From the NCBI GenBank assembly GCA_036557885.1, contig DATBGS010000002.1:1-55882 (forward strand): a DNA stretch of 55,882 bases, written 5' to 3'. The notes below the pieces were generated by a model, which was not told the origin of the DNA, searched no databases, and was given only the letters and a program-made list of their open reading frames with translations. The DNA comes from DATBGS01 sp036557885 (lineage in GTDB: Bacteria; Chloroflexota; Ktedonobacteria; Ktedonobacterales; DATBGS01). The position numbers and the translations under genes were made by a program. Shown in pieces: positions 1-10,019 of the stretch; position 1 is the stretch's first letter, and every line of letters starts with the position of its first letter.

Positions 1-2
1 AC

Positions 3-2648
3 ACCTATGATGCGGCAGGACGGCAGACCAAAGTGACCGACCCGTTGGGACATAGCACCACGACCGCCTACGATGCGCTGGGCCAGATACTCAGTGTCAC
101 CGACTCGCTGGGGCATGCCACCACCTACACCTACACCGCCGATGGGCAAGAGGCGAGTGTGAAAGATGCCAATGGGAACACCACCGCCTTCACCTACGAC
201 CTGCGCGGGCGGCTGACCAAAACTTCCTACCCCGATGGCACCACTACCCTCCAAAGTTTCGACGGGATGGGGAATGTGTTGACTCGCACCGATCAGGCGG
301 GGCTGGTGACGAGCTACAGCTACGACGCCGTTGGGCGGTTGCTCAGTGTGACCGACCCGCTGAGTCATACCACCAGCTACACCTACGACTCCAACGGCAA
401 CCTGCTCACCATCACCGATGCCAATAACCATCAGACGAGCTTTACCTATGATGCCCTCAACCGGCTGACGAAGAAGACCTGGCCGGATGGCTCGTTTGAA
501 CTCTTTGGCTACGATGCGGTGGGCAACCAAACCAGCCATCAGTTGGCCGATGGGCAGAGCAACACGGCCACCTATGGTGTGCTGAACCGACTCTCGAAAC
601 TCACCTACTTCGACGGCACCATAGTCAATTACACCTACACCGCCACCGGCCAGCGGGCGACCGTGGTCGATGGGCGTGGCACCACCAGCTATACCTACGA
701 CAATCGGGACCGGCTGCTCACCATCACCGTGCCGAGCGGCTTGACGGTCAGTTACACCTATGATGCGGCTGATAACCGGGCGAGTATGGTGACAGCGGCG
801 GGGACCACCAGCTATACCTATGATGCGGCCAATCGGCTCAGCAGTGTCTCCACCACTGGGGTGGGCACCACCAACTACGCCTACGACAACGTGGGCAATC
901 GCACCCTACTCACGCTGCCCAACACGGTCAGCACCGCCTCCGCGTATGATAGCCTCAATCGGCTGACCAGTGTGACCCAGATGCTGGGCAGCCAGGTGCT
1001 GGCCTCCTACACCTACACCTTGGGGCCGACGGGCACCCGGACCAAGGTCGTTGAGGCCAACGGCACGACGACTACCTGGACTTATGACAACGCCTATCGC
1101 CTGACCAACGAGACGCGCAAGGACCAGGGTGGGAATGTCCTCTCCCAGGGGAGCTACACCTACGATGCGGTAGGGAACCGCCTGACGGCTACGATCAATG
1201 GGCAGCAGACCTCATACAGCTACAATACCCTGGATCAACTGACCAGCACGAACACGGCAACCTATACCTATGATGGGCGCGGGAACCTTACCAAGATTAC
1301 GGCGGGCACCACCATCACAACCTACGGCTACGATGCGGCTGATCGGCTGGCGACTGCCACTCTGCCAAACGGCACCTCGGCCAGCTACACCTATGATGCC
1401 GATGGACGTCGGGTGAGGCAGACCAGTGGGAGCAGTGTGACCAATTATCTCTGGGATGAGGCCTCCACCTATGACGATGTGGTCTTGGAGGCCGACGGGA
1501 GCGGCACTATTCAGGCCAGCTATGTGTTGGGGGCTGGGCAGGTGCTGGCCCAGACCAGGAGTGGCACGACCAGCTACTACCTGGACGATGGGCAGAGTAG
1601 TGTGCGTGACCTGACCAACAGCAGCGGAGCGATCACCGATCAATATTCGTATGATGCCTATGGCAATGTACAGAGCAGCCAGGGGACGACCAGCAATGCT
1701 TATCGCTACACCAGCCAGCAGTTGGACAGCCTGACAGGATTGTACTCCCTACGGGCACGCTACTACGACCCGTCCACTGGCCGCTTCTTGAGCCGGGATA
1801 CCGCCGAGGTGAACGTCAACAATCCGGTGGAGCTGAATCGGTATAGCTACACCAACAATCCCATCAACTCGGCAGATCCTTCTGGTCACTTTATCATCAC
1901 AGCCCAGTATGCGAAACAGCTCGAGCAAGATGAAGAGCTTGCAGCGGTCTTAGTTGGCGGTCCAAGTAATGGGGTGCTTTTCCTTACAGCGGTTCTCATT
2001 GTTGCCGATATTGAGGCGATTGCTACGGCCCTCGGACTGGCGGTAGCACGTGGTTCCCAAGGGCAGCAAGCACCAGGAGCAGGCGTTCAAATAGGTGTGG
2101 GAACATCGGCGCCCCCAACGACTGCAACAGCTCCGCAGCCCCAACCACTCCCGACTCCAGTTGCTGTTGCAACGGACGAGTCAAATAAGGATGTTTACGT
2201 CTACCGCAAAGGCCCAAAAAAGGCAAAAACGGTTGCCCTGAACCGCTTCGTTGATTTCGTCTCCGGTCTGTCCTTTTTCCTCACTCCACAAGTTGATGGA
2301 AAAGTGAAGAAAAATTTACGCTATAAGGTGAAAGATCTCATAGGGGCTGGGTATGCAGTGCGACTCGATCCTGGAGGCTCTCCTATAACTGATATACGCA
2401 CAGGCAAGTACCCACCCGATGCAAACGACTATCCAAGCACAAGCTATCCAGAGGCAAAGGACAATTCGCGGATCTTTCAACCCGATACGTTTCAAAATAA
2501 TGGACATGTGACCGTGTGGGTTCCTTTCATTCCGGTCTGGGATGTGTGGTATTATGACGAGCGAAGCCATAAAGGTGAGGAGTATGCTTCTCCCTGGACG
2601 CTGGCGCTATTATTCGGGGTACCGAATGAAGAAGTGCCGGTTCCCTAA
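3..2648 (+). CDS. RHS/YD-repeat protein, 3' part, with variable C-terminal domain (5' end outside window)
   Basis: The reading frame is open to the left edge of the window, so the gene starts upstream; the first internal GTG at 33 is not a convincing start. Tandem YD repeats (TYDAxGR-type motifs about every 20 residues) fill the protein up to about nt 1700. The RHS-associated core follows (GLYSLRARYYDPSTGRF), ending at DPSG near nt 1875-1886. RHS proteins are large surface or secreted shells that carry a variable C-terminal toxin or effector. Here about 250 residues follow the core: a hydrophobic stretch, a proline-rich linker (nt ~2110-2170) and a final ~160 residues rich in aromatic and charged residues that I do not recognise. 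RHS identity is secure; toxin function of the tip is inferred from architecture only. Confidence 0.9.
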   Translation, partial: TYDAAGRQTKVTDPLGHSTTTAYDALGQILSVTDSLGHATTYTYTADGQEASVKDANGNTTAFTYDLRGRLTKTSYPDGTTTLQSFDGMGNVLTRTDQAGLVTSYSYDAVGRLLSVTDPLSHTTSYTYDSNGNLLTITDANNHQTSFTYDALNRLTKKTWPDGSFELFGYDAVGNQTSHQLADGQSNTATYGVLNRLSKLTYFDGTIVNYTYTATGQRATVVDGRGTTSYTYDNRDRLLTITVPSGLTVSYTYDAADNRASMVTAAGTTSYTYDAANRLSSVSTTGVGTTNYAYDNVGNRTLLTLPNTVSTASAYDSLNRLTSVTQMLGSQVLASYTYTLGPTGTRTKVVEANGTTTTWTYDNAYRLTNETRKDQGGNVLSQGSYTYDAVGNRLTATINGQQTSYSYNTLDQLTSTNTATYTYDGRGNLTKITAGTTITTYGYDAADRLATATLPNGTSASYTYDADGRRVRQTSGSSVTNYLWDEASTYDDVVLEADGSGTIQASYVLGAGQVLAQTRSGTTSYYLDDGQSSVRDLTNSSGAITDQYSYDAYGNVQSSQGTTSNAYRYTSQQLDSLTGLYSLRARYYDPSTGRFLSRDTAEVNVNNPVELNRYSYTNNPINSADPSGHFIITAQYAKQLEQDEELAAVLVGGPSNGVLFLTAVLIVADIEAIATALGLAVARGSQGQQAPGAGVQIGVGTSAPPTTATAPQPQPLPTPVAVATDESNKDVYVYRKGPKKAKTVALNRFVDFVSGLSFFLTPQVDGKVKKNLRYKVKDLIGAGYAVRLDPGGSPITDIRTGKYPPDANDYPSTSYPEAKDNSRIFQPDTFQNNGHVTVWVPFIPVWDVWYYDERSHKGEEYASPWTLALLFGVPNEEVPVP

Positions 2649-2696
2649 CTTGGGACGACGCCAATGACCTGACAGGCAAGAGGAGGGAGGAATGTG

Positions 2697-3626
2697 ATGG
2701 CAGCACGGTTGACTGTAAAGTGGTTCTACGTTCAGAAGCTGGATCTCCCCCTCTGGTCTGTTGCTTTTAGCCCTACAGGGAACCTGTTGGCAAGTACGCC
2801 AGGAGAGGATAGTGTGATTCCGCTCTGGAATCCACTGAATGGGCAGCGGCAAGCTACCCTGCCAGGGCAATCTGGCTCCATTACCGCAGTAGCGTTTAGC
2901 CCTGATGGACACCTCCTGGCAAGTGGGAGTTCCGATGGTATCCTTCTCCTCTGGGAGGTTTCTACCAGGAGCATCCTCCAGATGTTCGCTGACCCGGCAG
3001 GAGGGTGGTCATCAGTCGCCTTTAGCCCCGACGGGGCACTGCTGGCACGCGGAAATGAGGAAGGAGCAATCCAGGTGTGGGAAACCCGCACTGGACAAGA
3101 GCGAGTCACTCTCATCGGCCATATGGACGGTGTGACGTCGGTAGCCTTTGCTCCCGATGGTCGCCACCTGGCAAGTGGAAGCCACGATGCTTCCGTGAAA
3201 GTTTGGGACATAACGACAGGGCGGCTTTTTGCGGATCTCCGCGCTCACACCGCTTCAGTGCTCTCGGTGGCCTGGAGTCCTCGTGGAGCGCTCCTGGCAA
3301 GTGGGAGTGCCGATGAGTGTATCAAACTGTGGGACACAGGGAGCGGCCAAGAACGGGCCACGTTAACAAACTACGATGACGCCGTGACGGAGGTAGCTTT
3401 CCATCCCTCAGGACAGTTGCTTGCGAGCAGTATGTTCCGTAGCAATTGGCCGGTGTGTCTCTGGGATGTGGAGACAGGTCAATTTATGCAGGGCTTGCAT
3501 GGCACGACCGATCAAGCCCAATCGGTCGCTTTTAGCCCAGATGGTAGGTTGCTTGCTTGTGGGGGAGAAGGGCGATTTCATACCCTCGAAGTATGGCAGA
3601 TGGAGTGGGAGGGGGATACTCGCTAA
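2697..3626 (+). CDS. WD40 repeat protein, seven-bladed beta-propeller
   Basis: Seven successive WD40 units of about 40-45 residues are visible, each with the VAFSPDG...LLASGS...VKVWD pattern; the sixth and seventh are looser. This is enough for one closed propeller with almost nothing else: no signal peptide, membrane segment or catalytic domain. WD40 propellers are binding scaffolds. A strong ribosome-binding site (aggagggagg, 2681-2690) precedes GTG 2694 / ATG 2697; I use the ATG. The gene begins 48 nt after the RHS stop on the same strand, the place where polymorphic-toxin systems normally carry an immunity gene, but a free-standing WD40 protein is not a standard immunity family. Confidence 0.88.
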   Translation: MAARLTVKWFYVQKLDLPLWSVAFSPTGNLLASTPGEDSVIPLWNPLNGQRQATLPGQSGSITAVAFSPDGHLLASGSSDGILLLWEVSTRSILQMFADPAGGWSSVAFSPDGALLARGNEEGAIQVWETRTGQERVTLIGHMDGVTSVAFAPDGRHLASGSHDASVKVWDITTGRLFADLRAHTASVLSVAWSPRGALLASGSADECIKLWDTGSGQERATLTNYDDAVTEVAFHPSGQLLASSMFRSNWPVCLWDVETGQFMQGLHGTTDQAQSVAFSPDGRLLACGGEGRFHTLEVWQMEWEGDTR

Positions 3627-4053
3627 TCCCAACCGCACGCACCTGAATGCAAGAAGCAAGTACCCTCCTGAGGGTTTAGCTGACCAGATGCTGTAACAAC
3701 CTCGCGGCAGAGCACCACCTCGTACTCTGTCGGCTTTCCCGCGAGGCTCCGCCAGAGGAGTGGGTGCAGCAATGGGCAGTGGGGAGTGTCAGAAAAAATG
3801 GGGAAGAGCGGAACATGAATCGGCTTGCTGCCGCGTTTCATAGTTCTCAGCCCACTGATTTTTCTGTCACCGAGATCAGCCCAAATTGGCACCCACTCAG
3901 TTGGCGAGGTCTCTTCCCGCTCCCCTTGCTACAAATCATCCCCTGGCGGCGCGACAGTACCAATTATGCCAAAGCAGGGAAAACTCACTAGAAGCTACCT
4001 CGTGATGGCTTAGGTCGATACAGCCTTAAAAGCGGCCCTCTCCCCTCCGCAGT
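3627..4053. other. Intergenic gap with possible IS200/IS605-type scrap
   Basis: No convincing gene. Around 3640-3675 the sequence could encode a short NARSK-type peptide end and contains a 6-bp hairpin (accctc/gagggt). A very similar 30-nt stretch occurs at 27530-27560, so both may be remnants of the same kind of element. Confidence 0.3.
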
Positions 4054-4263
4054 TCAAGCCGAGCGAGGTACGTCAATCTGGAGCCGCTCCTCCAGGTTCA
4101 AGCGAAACCAGCCATACGGATTGACCTGGCTGTACACGAGCGGCGTCAGTCCCCGCCAGTCTTCTGGCTGCATCGCCTCCCGATGATGTGGCTCCTCCAG
4201 CACTCGTTGCAAAAGCCGGGTGTTGACATAGACCAGGCAGATCTGCACCTGGTGCAGCGCTCA
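4054..4263 (-). pseudogene. Remnant of a second Tn3-family transposase 3' end
   Basis: About 70 residues (motifs QICLVYVN, AMQPEDWRGLTPL, NPYGWFRLNLEERL) match the extreme C-terminus of the Tn3 transposase encoded just upstream on the same strand (QICLVYIN, AMQPEDWRALTPL, TPYGWFRLNLQKRL). The match ends at a stop codon near 4264. This is a divergent copy, not an exact duplication, so it comes from a different Tn3-type element. A short inverted repeat (ccgcctcg 4298-4305 / cgaggcgg 4325-4332) lies between the two copies. Confidence 0.8.
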
Positions 4264-4432
4264 GAGGTGCTCCCATGCTCCCTTGGAGGATCCCTCTCCG
4301 CCTCGCTTGAAGGGGCGACTTTGACGAGGCGGAGCATCCAGGCTGGGTATCAAAATCGCCCTCGGCTGGGAGAAGGGCCGCCGCTCTTCGTGTGGCCGCA
4401 GGCTCCGACTCCGCTGGCCCGAGGCTTTCGGC

Positions 4433-7417
4433 TCACGCGGAGCGCATCTCCTCAATGGGCAGCCGCTTCTGGAGATTCAGGCGGAACCAGCCATAGGGCG
4501 TGATGTGATGGTAGATCAGCGGGGTCAGCGCCCGCCAGTCTTCTGGTTGCATCGCTTGCTGGTGCTCTGGCTCGGCCAGCACCCGCTGGATCAGGAGCGT
4601 ATTGATATACACCAGGCAGATTTGCAACAGGTGGAGCGACAGGGCGGCCAGTCGCTGTTCTTCGATCCGGTTGGTGGCAAACTCCCCACTCTTGCCGTAG
4701 AAGATAAAGGTGTTCGCGCCGTTCCAATTCTCCACGACATTGAGGCCCTCGTGAATCTCGCGGCGCAGCGCCTCCGATTGGAGATACTGGCAGAGGAAGA
4801 TCGTCTTGAGCACCTTTCCTAGCTCAGCGAACGCTTGATAGGTGGGGTGTTGCAAGCCGGTGCGCGTAAAGCGGCGCAAGATGGCTTCGGTCTCGGCGGT
4901 GCCCAGCCGCAGCGCCGTCGCGTATTTGATCATCTGCTCGTATTGTTGTTTGATCAGCTCCCAATTGATCGGGCGGGTCAAGATGAGTTGAAGGTTGGGG
5001 TAGGCTTCCGCCATGCCCGCCTGGGGGCGATAGAGCTTCTGGCCGCCAATATTCTTCAGGCGTGGCATGAGCTGGAAGCCCAGGAGATGGCAAAAGCCAA
5101 AGGCCACCTCGGACTGGCCGTGTGTGTCCACAAATTGCTTCTCAATCTGCATCTCGGTGCAATGGCGCAGCACGCCCTGGATCATGGCGGCCACTTCTGA
5201 GGAGGAAGGGGTCTTCAGTTGTGAATAGATGCAGGTCGCATGCCGCTCCACATGCCAGTAGATCATCACCCCTCGCCCGCCATAGCGCAGGTGCCATTCG
5301 GTCATCAAGTTCTGATCCCAGGCACCAAACTGCTTGGAGTCGGAAGCGCAGGTCGTGGTGCCTTAGCCCCAGATGTCGGGCAGCCGTGCGTGAAAGATGG
5401 CATTCGCCACGTCGGCAATCGCCTGTTGCAATGCCTCCTGATGCAGGTAGCGGCGGTGGATGTAGACCAGGTCTTGATAGCTTTGCCCATGATCGCCCAC
5501 ACTGATGCGCGCCAGGCCCGTGTTGGTGCCCAGCCCATAGAGGCAGAGCAGCAAGCGCTTGCGGAGCGTGTCGGGGTCCAGGGCTTCGCGGGTGGCGGCG
5601 CTTCTGAAATGACGGGTAAAGCCAATGCGGAGATCGGCTTCTTTCAGCACATCCAACAGACTGGTCTTCGGCCAGCGCCGCGCCAGCTCGGCTTTGAGGG
5701 TCGGCAGATACACCGGCATCGCCTGCGGCTCAAGCGGCGAGAGGCTGATCCAGCCGCCCTTGTGGGGCAGCAGTCGCACGTGTGGGTTCCTGGGCAGGGT
5801 GCGATCCAGCGCGGTGAGTGCCTCCGTCATCTGGCGCTGGAGCTGAGCCACAAAGGCTTCCGCTTGGAGGGGCTGCTTGAGGAGCGCAAAGTAGTCGTCG
5901 CGCCGCTCGGTAAAATCCGCAGGCAAATCCTCCTCCGGGTTGCGGTACTTGTTGGCCCCAACCACCCAGAGTTCCCGACAGCGCAAGCGCTCGCGGAGGG
6001 CCGCCAGCACGCAGAGTTCGTAGCTGAGGCGGTTGACCGCTAGCCTCCCATCGGCGTCCTTTTCGCGAATGAAGTCGCGCCAGCCTGGTTTGACGACGCC
6101 CTCCAAGGGCACCTCCTCATCGAAGGGATAATATTTCTCGGTGCTGGCAGCGTAGCGTCTGACCAGCGCGAGGGCCTCCAACACCGGCCGATGCAGCCGG
6201 TTATTGGAGCGAATCTCCAGCGCAGCCAGAAGCTGCGGAATCACCCGGCGATAATGATGCCGATAGGAGGCTTGCATGCGCAGCGACACCTGCTGGTGAT
6301 AGCCTGCCGATGCCTGATACTCGCTCACAATCGCGTGGAGCTGCGTTTCACTCACCACGGGATAGATCCCTGCGCGGACGGTCTGGTCGGGATGGTCGAG
6401 GGCGGCCTGGGCCAACTGATAGAGCAGGCGGGGCTTGCCGTCCACCCGGCGCAGCTCCGCCACAAACGTTTTGACGATAGAGCGCTCGGCGCGGCTTTCA
6501 ATCCGGTGGACGAGCTGCATCAGCAATTCTACCAGGATATCGATGATCTCGGGACGGCGCTGCGCGGCATAGACGGCAAGCAACGTGTAGCGGATGGCGT
6601 CAGGATGGCGACGCAGTTCATGGAGCGTTTCCATCGCCGCGCGTTCTCGATAGCGGGCAAGCACCTGGGCAGAAACGCTGGCAAAGAGCTGAGGGGGCAG
6701 GTCCAGGCTCGTGAGCAGGTGCAGCTTCTCCAGTTCCGTCTGAATGGTCTCGACCCCGACCGGACCGGGGTTCGTCTTCAGGTCCGCCCAGGTAATCTGG
6801 TCAGGAACCGTAGGCAGGTCTGGCGTTGCGGGATCATCGGCTTCCTCCTCCTCAGCCTGGAGACTCTGGGCGAGGAGGGCATCCAGCCGCTCGCGGGTGG
6901 CGTTGGCGAGCTGCTGACTCGTCTGGACACACAACGTCTGCTCAAAAGTGGCACAGGCCGAGCGGATCAACCGCTCCAGCCGGTCCGCGGTGGGTGGCTC
7001 AATCTTGAGCGCTTTGAAGCGGGTCAGCACCCGTTCTCGGAGATGATCAGGATGCTGGTCTGTTGCCAGCACCTGCTCGACCAGCCAGGCGCTCATTTCG
7101 TCACTATCGGCCGCCGTCGCTTCGTGGAACTCCAAAAGCGTGCGAATCTGGGTGCGATGCTCCGCGCTCGTGCGGCCCTCCCAGGCGTACTGACTCCACA
7201 GGGCCGGGTCCAGCTTGAGTTGATGTGCCACGTAATCCACGATGGCACGGGGCACTTCATGTTTGCCACCGAGAAAGCGGCCTTCGTACTGAAAACACTT
7301 CAGCAGTACTGCAAAGCCCAGGCGGGTGGCCCCGGATTTGTTGGCGAGAGACTCCAGGTCGTCGGAACTCAGGGTGAAGTGTTCGATCAGGTCTTCAATG
7401 TCCCACTGACGTTTCAT
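4433..7417 (-). pseudogene. tnpA: Tn3-family transposase gene interrupted by one in-frame TAA
   Basis: Full-length Tn3-type transposase frame (995 codons, the usual size) starting at ATG 7417. A single TAA at 5363-5365 divides it into a 684-residue N-terminal part and a C-terminal part in the same frame. Reading through gives DIWG-stop-GTTTCASDSKQFGAW; from memory of the family the stop replaces a glutamate (GEGTT), a one-base GAA-to-TAA change. The DDE residues are visible: D in ASDSKQF, D in FVDTHGQSEVAF and E in LNVVENWNG. The first lies just after the stop, upstream of the next ATG (5308), so neither fragment holds a complete catalytic core. No resolvase gene or cargo boundary was recognised. 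Confidence 0.9.
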
Positions 7418-7714
7418 CGAGAAAAATGAGACTCCTTTCGGAAGGGAGATCCGTCGCGCGCCGAGCTGCCAAACAGAGGAAACCGGGAGCAGGACGCGGG
7501 GCGGTCAGCCTCGCACTATAGCTGAGTCGGCGCAACGCGGCAAGAAGAGTCCAGCATGACGCCAAGCAACTCAGCACGAAACGAGATTTCTGTGCTGAGT
7601 TTTCTCTGCTAAGTGAAGGACACAGAGAGGAACGATGGGAGTAGATGAGAAGAGAGGAGAAAAGGACTATAAGAGAACACAGATTTCAGCAATCAGGGAG
7701 CTACTCTGCACTTC
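7418..7714. other. Gap between Tn3 tnpA and methyltransferase remnant
   Basis: Contains the tnpA leader and a perfect 10-bp inverted repeat (listed separately). I could not place a 38-bp Tn3 terminal repeat by eye, so the transposon boundary here is undefined. Confidence 0.3.
7568..7601 (+). terminator. Perfect 10-bp hairpin followed by a short T run
   Basis: Arms aactcagcac (7568-7577) and gtgctgagtt (7592-7601) are perfectly complementary across a 14-nt loop, followed by ttctct. It could be a weak rho-independent terminator on the plus strand or part of a transposon recombination site upstream of tnpA. Confidence 0.4.
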
Positions 7715-8125
7715 ATGTCAGCTTCGCTCATTTTGCCCCAGGAAGCAGGACTGGCGAGCCGCATCACCTGCGCAAGGGGCGATCTGCGAACCGATCCCTG
7801 GCCGGAAGGCGCCGACCTGATCTTACTATCCTACATCGTCAGTTGTTATGACCAGGAGACACTTCACGCGCTGCTGGTACGTGTGCTGGCCTATCTTCCC
7901 TCAGGGGGACAACTGCTGCTACATGATCTTGCCTTGCATGGAGATCGTCAGGGGCCACACAACGCCGCGTTGTTCTTGTTTGGGCAACTGTCGGCTTCGG
8001 CGCAAACGCACGCCTACACAGTGGATGACCTGGCCGCCGCTCTGCGCAACGCTGGCTTCCAGGAGGTGACGGCCCAGCCTTTCTTGCCTGATCTCACATT
8101 CCTGGTCTATGGGCGCAAGTCCTAA
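7715..8125 (+). pseudogene. C-terminal fragment of a SAM-dependent O-methyltransferase
   Basis: The 136 residues match only the second half of a class I O-methyltransferase (Methyltransf_2-like): GLASRITCARGDL, then WPEGADLILLSYIV, then LPSGGQLLLHDL, and a C-terminal VTAQPFLPDLTFLVYGR strand. The N-terminal dimerisation domain and the SAM-binding glycine loop are missing, and sequence homologous to the family stops close to nt 7720. The gene was probably truncated when the transposon segment on its left arrived. ATG 7715 is the first in-frame start but has no good ribosome-binding site. Confidence 0.72.
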
Positions 8126-8194
8126 GCAGGTGAGGTACAAGGGTGCCAGACAGCGAAATTGTTCTCTCCATCTCCAGAAAGGAGTAATCTTGTG

Positions 8195-9184
8195 ATGTTC
8201 CGTGCCTGTGTGGTCCGGCACACGGCTGACAAATTCACTCTCGGCGTTGAATCGTTGACCACCAACGACTTGCCGACAGGTGAAGCCCTGATTCAGGTGG
8301 CTTATGCTGCCATCAACTACAAAGACGCCCTCGCCTGTAGCCCCACTGGCCGAGTCGCCCAGATCTCTCCGCTGATTCCAGGACTTGAACTAACCGGCAC
8401 GATTGTCGAATCGGCAGACCCTCGGTTTACCGTCGGTGCCAAGGTGCTCGCCTGGGATTTTGGCCGCACGATGGGCATCGCCCAGCATGGCGGCTTCAGC
8501 GAATACGCTCGCGTGCCTGGCGAGTGGCTCTTTCCCTTACCTCCGAGACTCGGAGTCAAAGGGGCATGTCTGTTGAGCGGTATGATGCCTGCGGCTTTGG
8601 CCTTACATCAGTTGGAACAGCATGGGCTTACCCCGCAGCGTGGGCAGGTCCTGGTCACGGGAGCCACAGGAGGCGTAGGCAGTCTGGCGGTGTGCCTCCT
8701 GGCTCATCGTGGCTACAGCGTGGCTGCCAGCACCGGCAACCCTTCGGAGCACTGGTTGCTTCAGCATCTGGGAGCCAGCGAGATACTGAGCCGTGAGGAA
8801 GTCTCAGCCGAAAGCAGGCGCCCCCTCGAATCGGAGCGCTGGGCAGGGAGCATCGATACTGTGGGAGGGGCAACCCTCACCTATCTCATGCGCACAACCC
8901 AAAAAGGCGGAGCGGTTGCCGCGCTTGGGGTTGCTGGTGAGGCTGCCGTTCAGACAACGGTCTATCCTCTGATTCTGCGCGGCATCCAGGTACTGGGCAT
9001 TGATTGTCCCTCCTGTCCCCAGGAACTCAGAAGACAATTATGGGAAGCACTGATTGCTGATCCTGAACTGCTCCCCAATGAAGAACTGCTGACTAGTGAA
9101 GTCACCTTAGAAGACATCCCCCAGGTGACGACCGCCATGCTCAACGGACAGACCAAAGGGCGCGTACTCGTGCGCCCTGTCTAG
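8195..9184 (+). CDS. YhdH/AcuI-type quinone oxidoreductase (acryloyl-CoA reductase family)
   Basis: About 329-residue zinc-free medium-chain dehydrogenase. Visible features: an N-terminal GroES-like fold (INYKDALA, PGLELTGTIVES), the NADPH-binding loop VTGATGGVGSLAV in the middle, and a C-terminal substrate part ending GRVLVRPV. The YhdH/YhfP/AcuI group reduces acryloyl-CoA or quinones with NADPH; the substrate here cannot be told. Ribosome-binding site aaaggag (8178-8184) supports GTG 8192 or ATG 8195 over the longer frame from 8159, and the resulting length fits the family. A weak hairpin with T run follows the stop. Confidence 0.88.
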   Translation: MFRACVVRHTADKFTLGVESLTTNDLPTGEALIQVAYAAINYKDALACSPTGRVAQISPLIPGLELTGTIVESADPRFTVGAKVLAWDFGRTMGIAQHGGFSEYARVPGEWLFPLPPRLGVKGACLLSGMMPAALALHQLEQHGLTPQRGQVLVTGATGGVGSLAVCLLAHRGYSVAASTGNPSEHWLLQHLGASEILSREEVSAESRRPLESERWAGSIDTVGGATLTYLMRTTQKGGAVAALGVAGEAAVQTTVYPLILRGIQVLGIDCPSCPQELRRQLWEALIADPELLPNEELLTSEVTLEDIPQVTTAMLNGQTKGRVLVRPV

Positions 9185-9205
9185 CGGTATTCGCAGGGGT
9201 GCGGT

Positions 9206-9237
9206 CCGAGAAACGGTTTACCAAACTCGGTTTTCTT
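9206..9237 (+). terminator. Weak rho-independent-like terminator
   Basis: ccgag (9206-9210) pairs with ctcgg (9226-9230), with an inner gg/cc pair in the loop, followed by ttttctt. It starts 22 nt after the oxidoreductase stop. The stem is short, so support is modest. Confidence 0.4.
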
Positions 9238-9286
9238 CGTTTGCCCCAAAGGGATTGCCGAAAGGGTATAGAAAGAGACCATCATC

Positions 9287-9856
9287 ATGCAAACGCCAGA
9301 ACTGTTGCAACGCCAATTTGCCAACATTAACATGATCTTCCACGCCATGACTGATGACCTTTCCCAGGAGGAATAGACTAGACGCCCCTTGCCTGGGACA
9401 AATCTGCCGGGCTTCGATCTTTGGCATGTTGCCAGAACCCAGGATTGGGCGCTGCACACGCTGGTTCGAGGCGTGTCAGAAGTCATCAGCAGCCCGCAGT
9501 GGATGGGGAGAGGGGCCTTGGCGACACCCGGCATCGGGGTTGGGATGACTCGAGAAGAAGCGGATCGGTTGGCCCACGAAGTGACGAAGGAGGAGGTTGT
9601 ACAGTACGCGGATGCGGTCCATGCCGCGTTGATGGAGTGGTTGGCATCCAATTATGAACTGGTGTTTGATGACGTACCAGACATCCCGGCGCACTGCCAA
9701 GCCCATCCAGAATACCTGACACCAGCAATGCAAGCAGAGGTTCCCTGGCTGGCCGACCAGCCCGCCGTGTGGCGTTGTCTGATGCCAGCTCTTGGGCATG
9801 TCAGAGATCATCTCGCTGAAGTGGATCTGCTCAAACGTCACTGGCGAGCCTCGTAA
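9287..9856 (+). pseudogene. DinB-like (YfiT/DinB superfamily) protein with in-frame TAG
   Basis: From ATG 9287 a 29-residue start (LLQRQFANINMIFHAM) ends at TAG 9374-9376, and the same frame then continues without a break for about 160 residues (PGFDLWHVARTQDWALHT and a C-terminal HVRDHLAEVDLLKRHW helix). The N-terminal helix, the conserved histidine of LWHVART and the C-terminal H-x3-H helix together make a DinB-like four-helix bundle, normally metal-binding and of varied or unknown function (thiol-dependent transferases, damage-induced proteins). Family members usually have tryptophan at the TAG position, so TGG-to-TAG is the simplest explanation. Internal re-initiation at TTG 9389 would lose the first helix. 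Confidence 0.7.
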
Positions 9857-10019
9857 AACGTCTTCAGCGTACAGTTTTCTGGCCGCATGAGCAATCGGTT
9901 GTTCTCATTGCCGCACGCTCCCGACCAAATACAGCCTAGAGGCTCTAATCGCGGTGTTCGGAAGTATTGACCCACATAATGTAGCTACCTTGTCTGTTGA
10001 GTTCGCTGTCTGTCAGAGG
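9857..10019. other. Gap before IS630 remnant
   Basis: No gene or clear regulatory structure recognised. Confidence 0.3.

Noticed and set aside
33..33. GTG 33 as the start of the RHS gene
   Set aside because: The frame is open to the left edge and encodes another YD repeat before this codon, so the gene begins outside the window.
1..1700. Regular repeats at about 60-bp spacing as a possible CRISPR array
   Set aside because: The repeats are degenerate, in frame and encode YD motifs; there are no unique spacers between identical repeats.
5240..7429. Long plus-strand frames (e.g. 6191-7429) opposite the Tn3 transposase
   Set aside because: They mirror the codon structure of tnpA on the minus strand; only tnpA shows family motifs.
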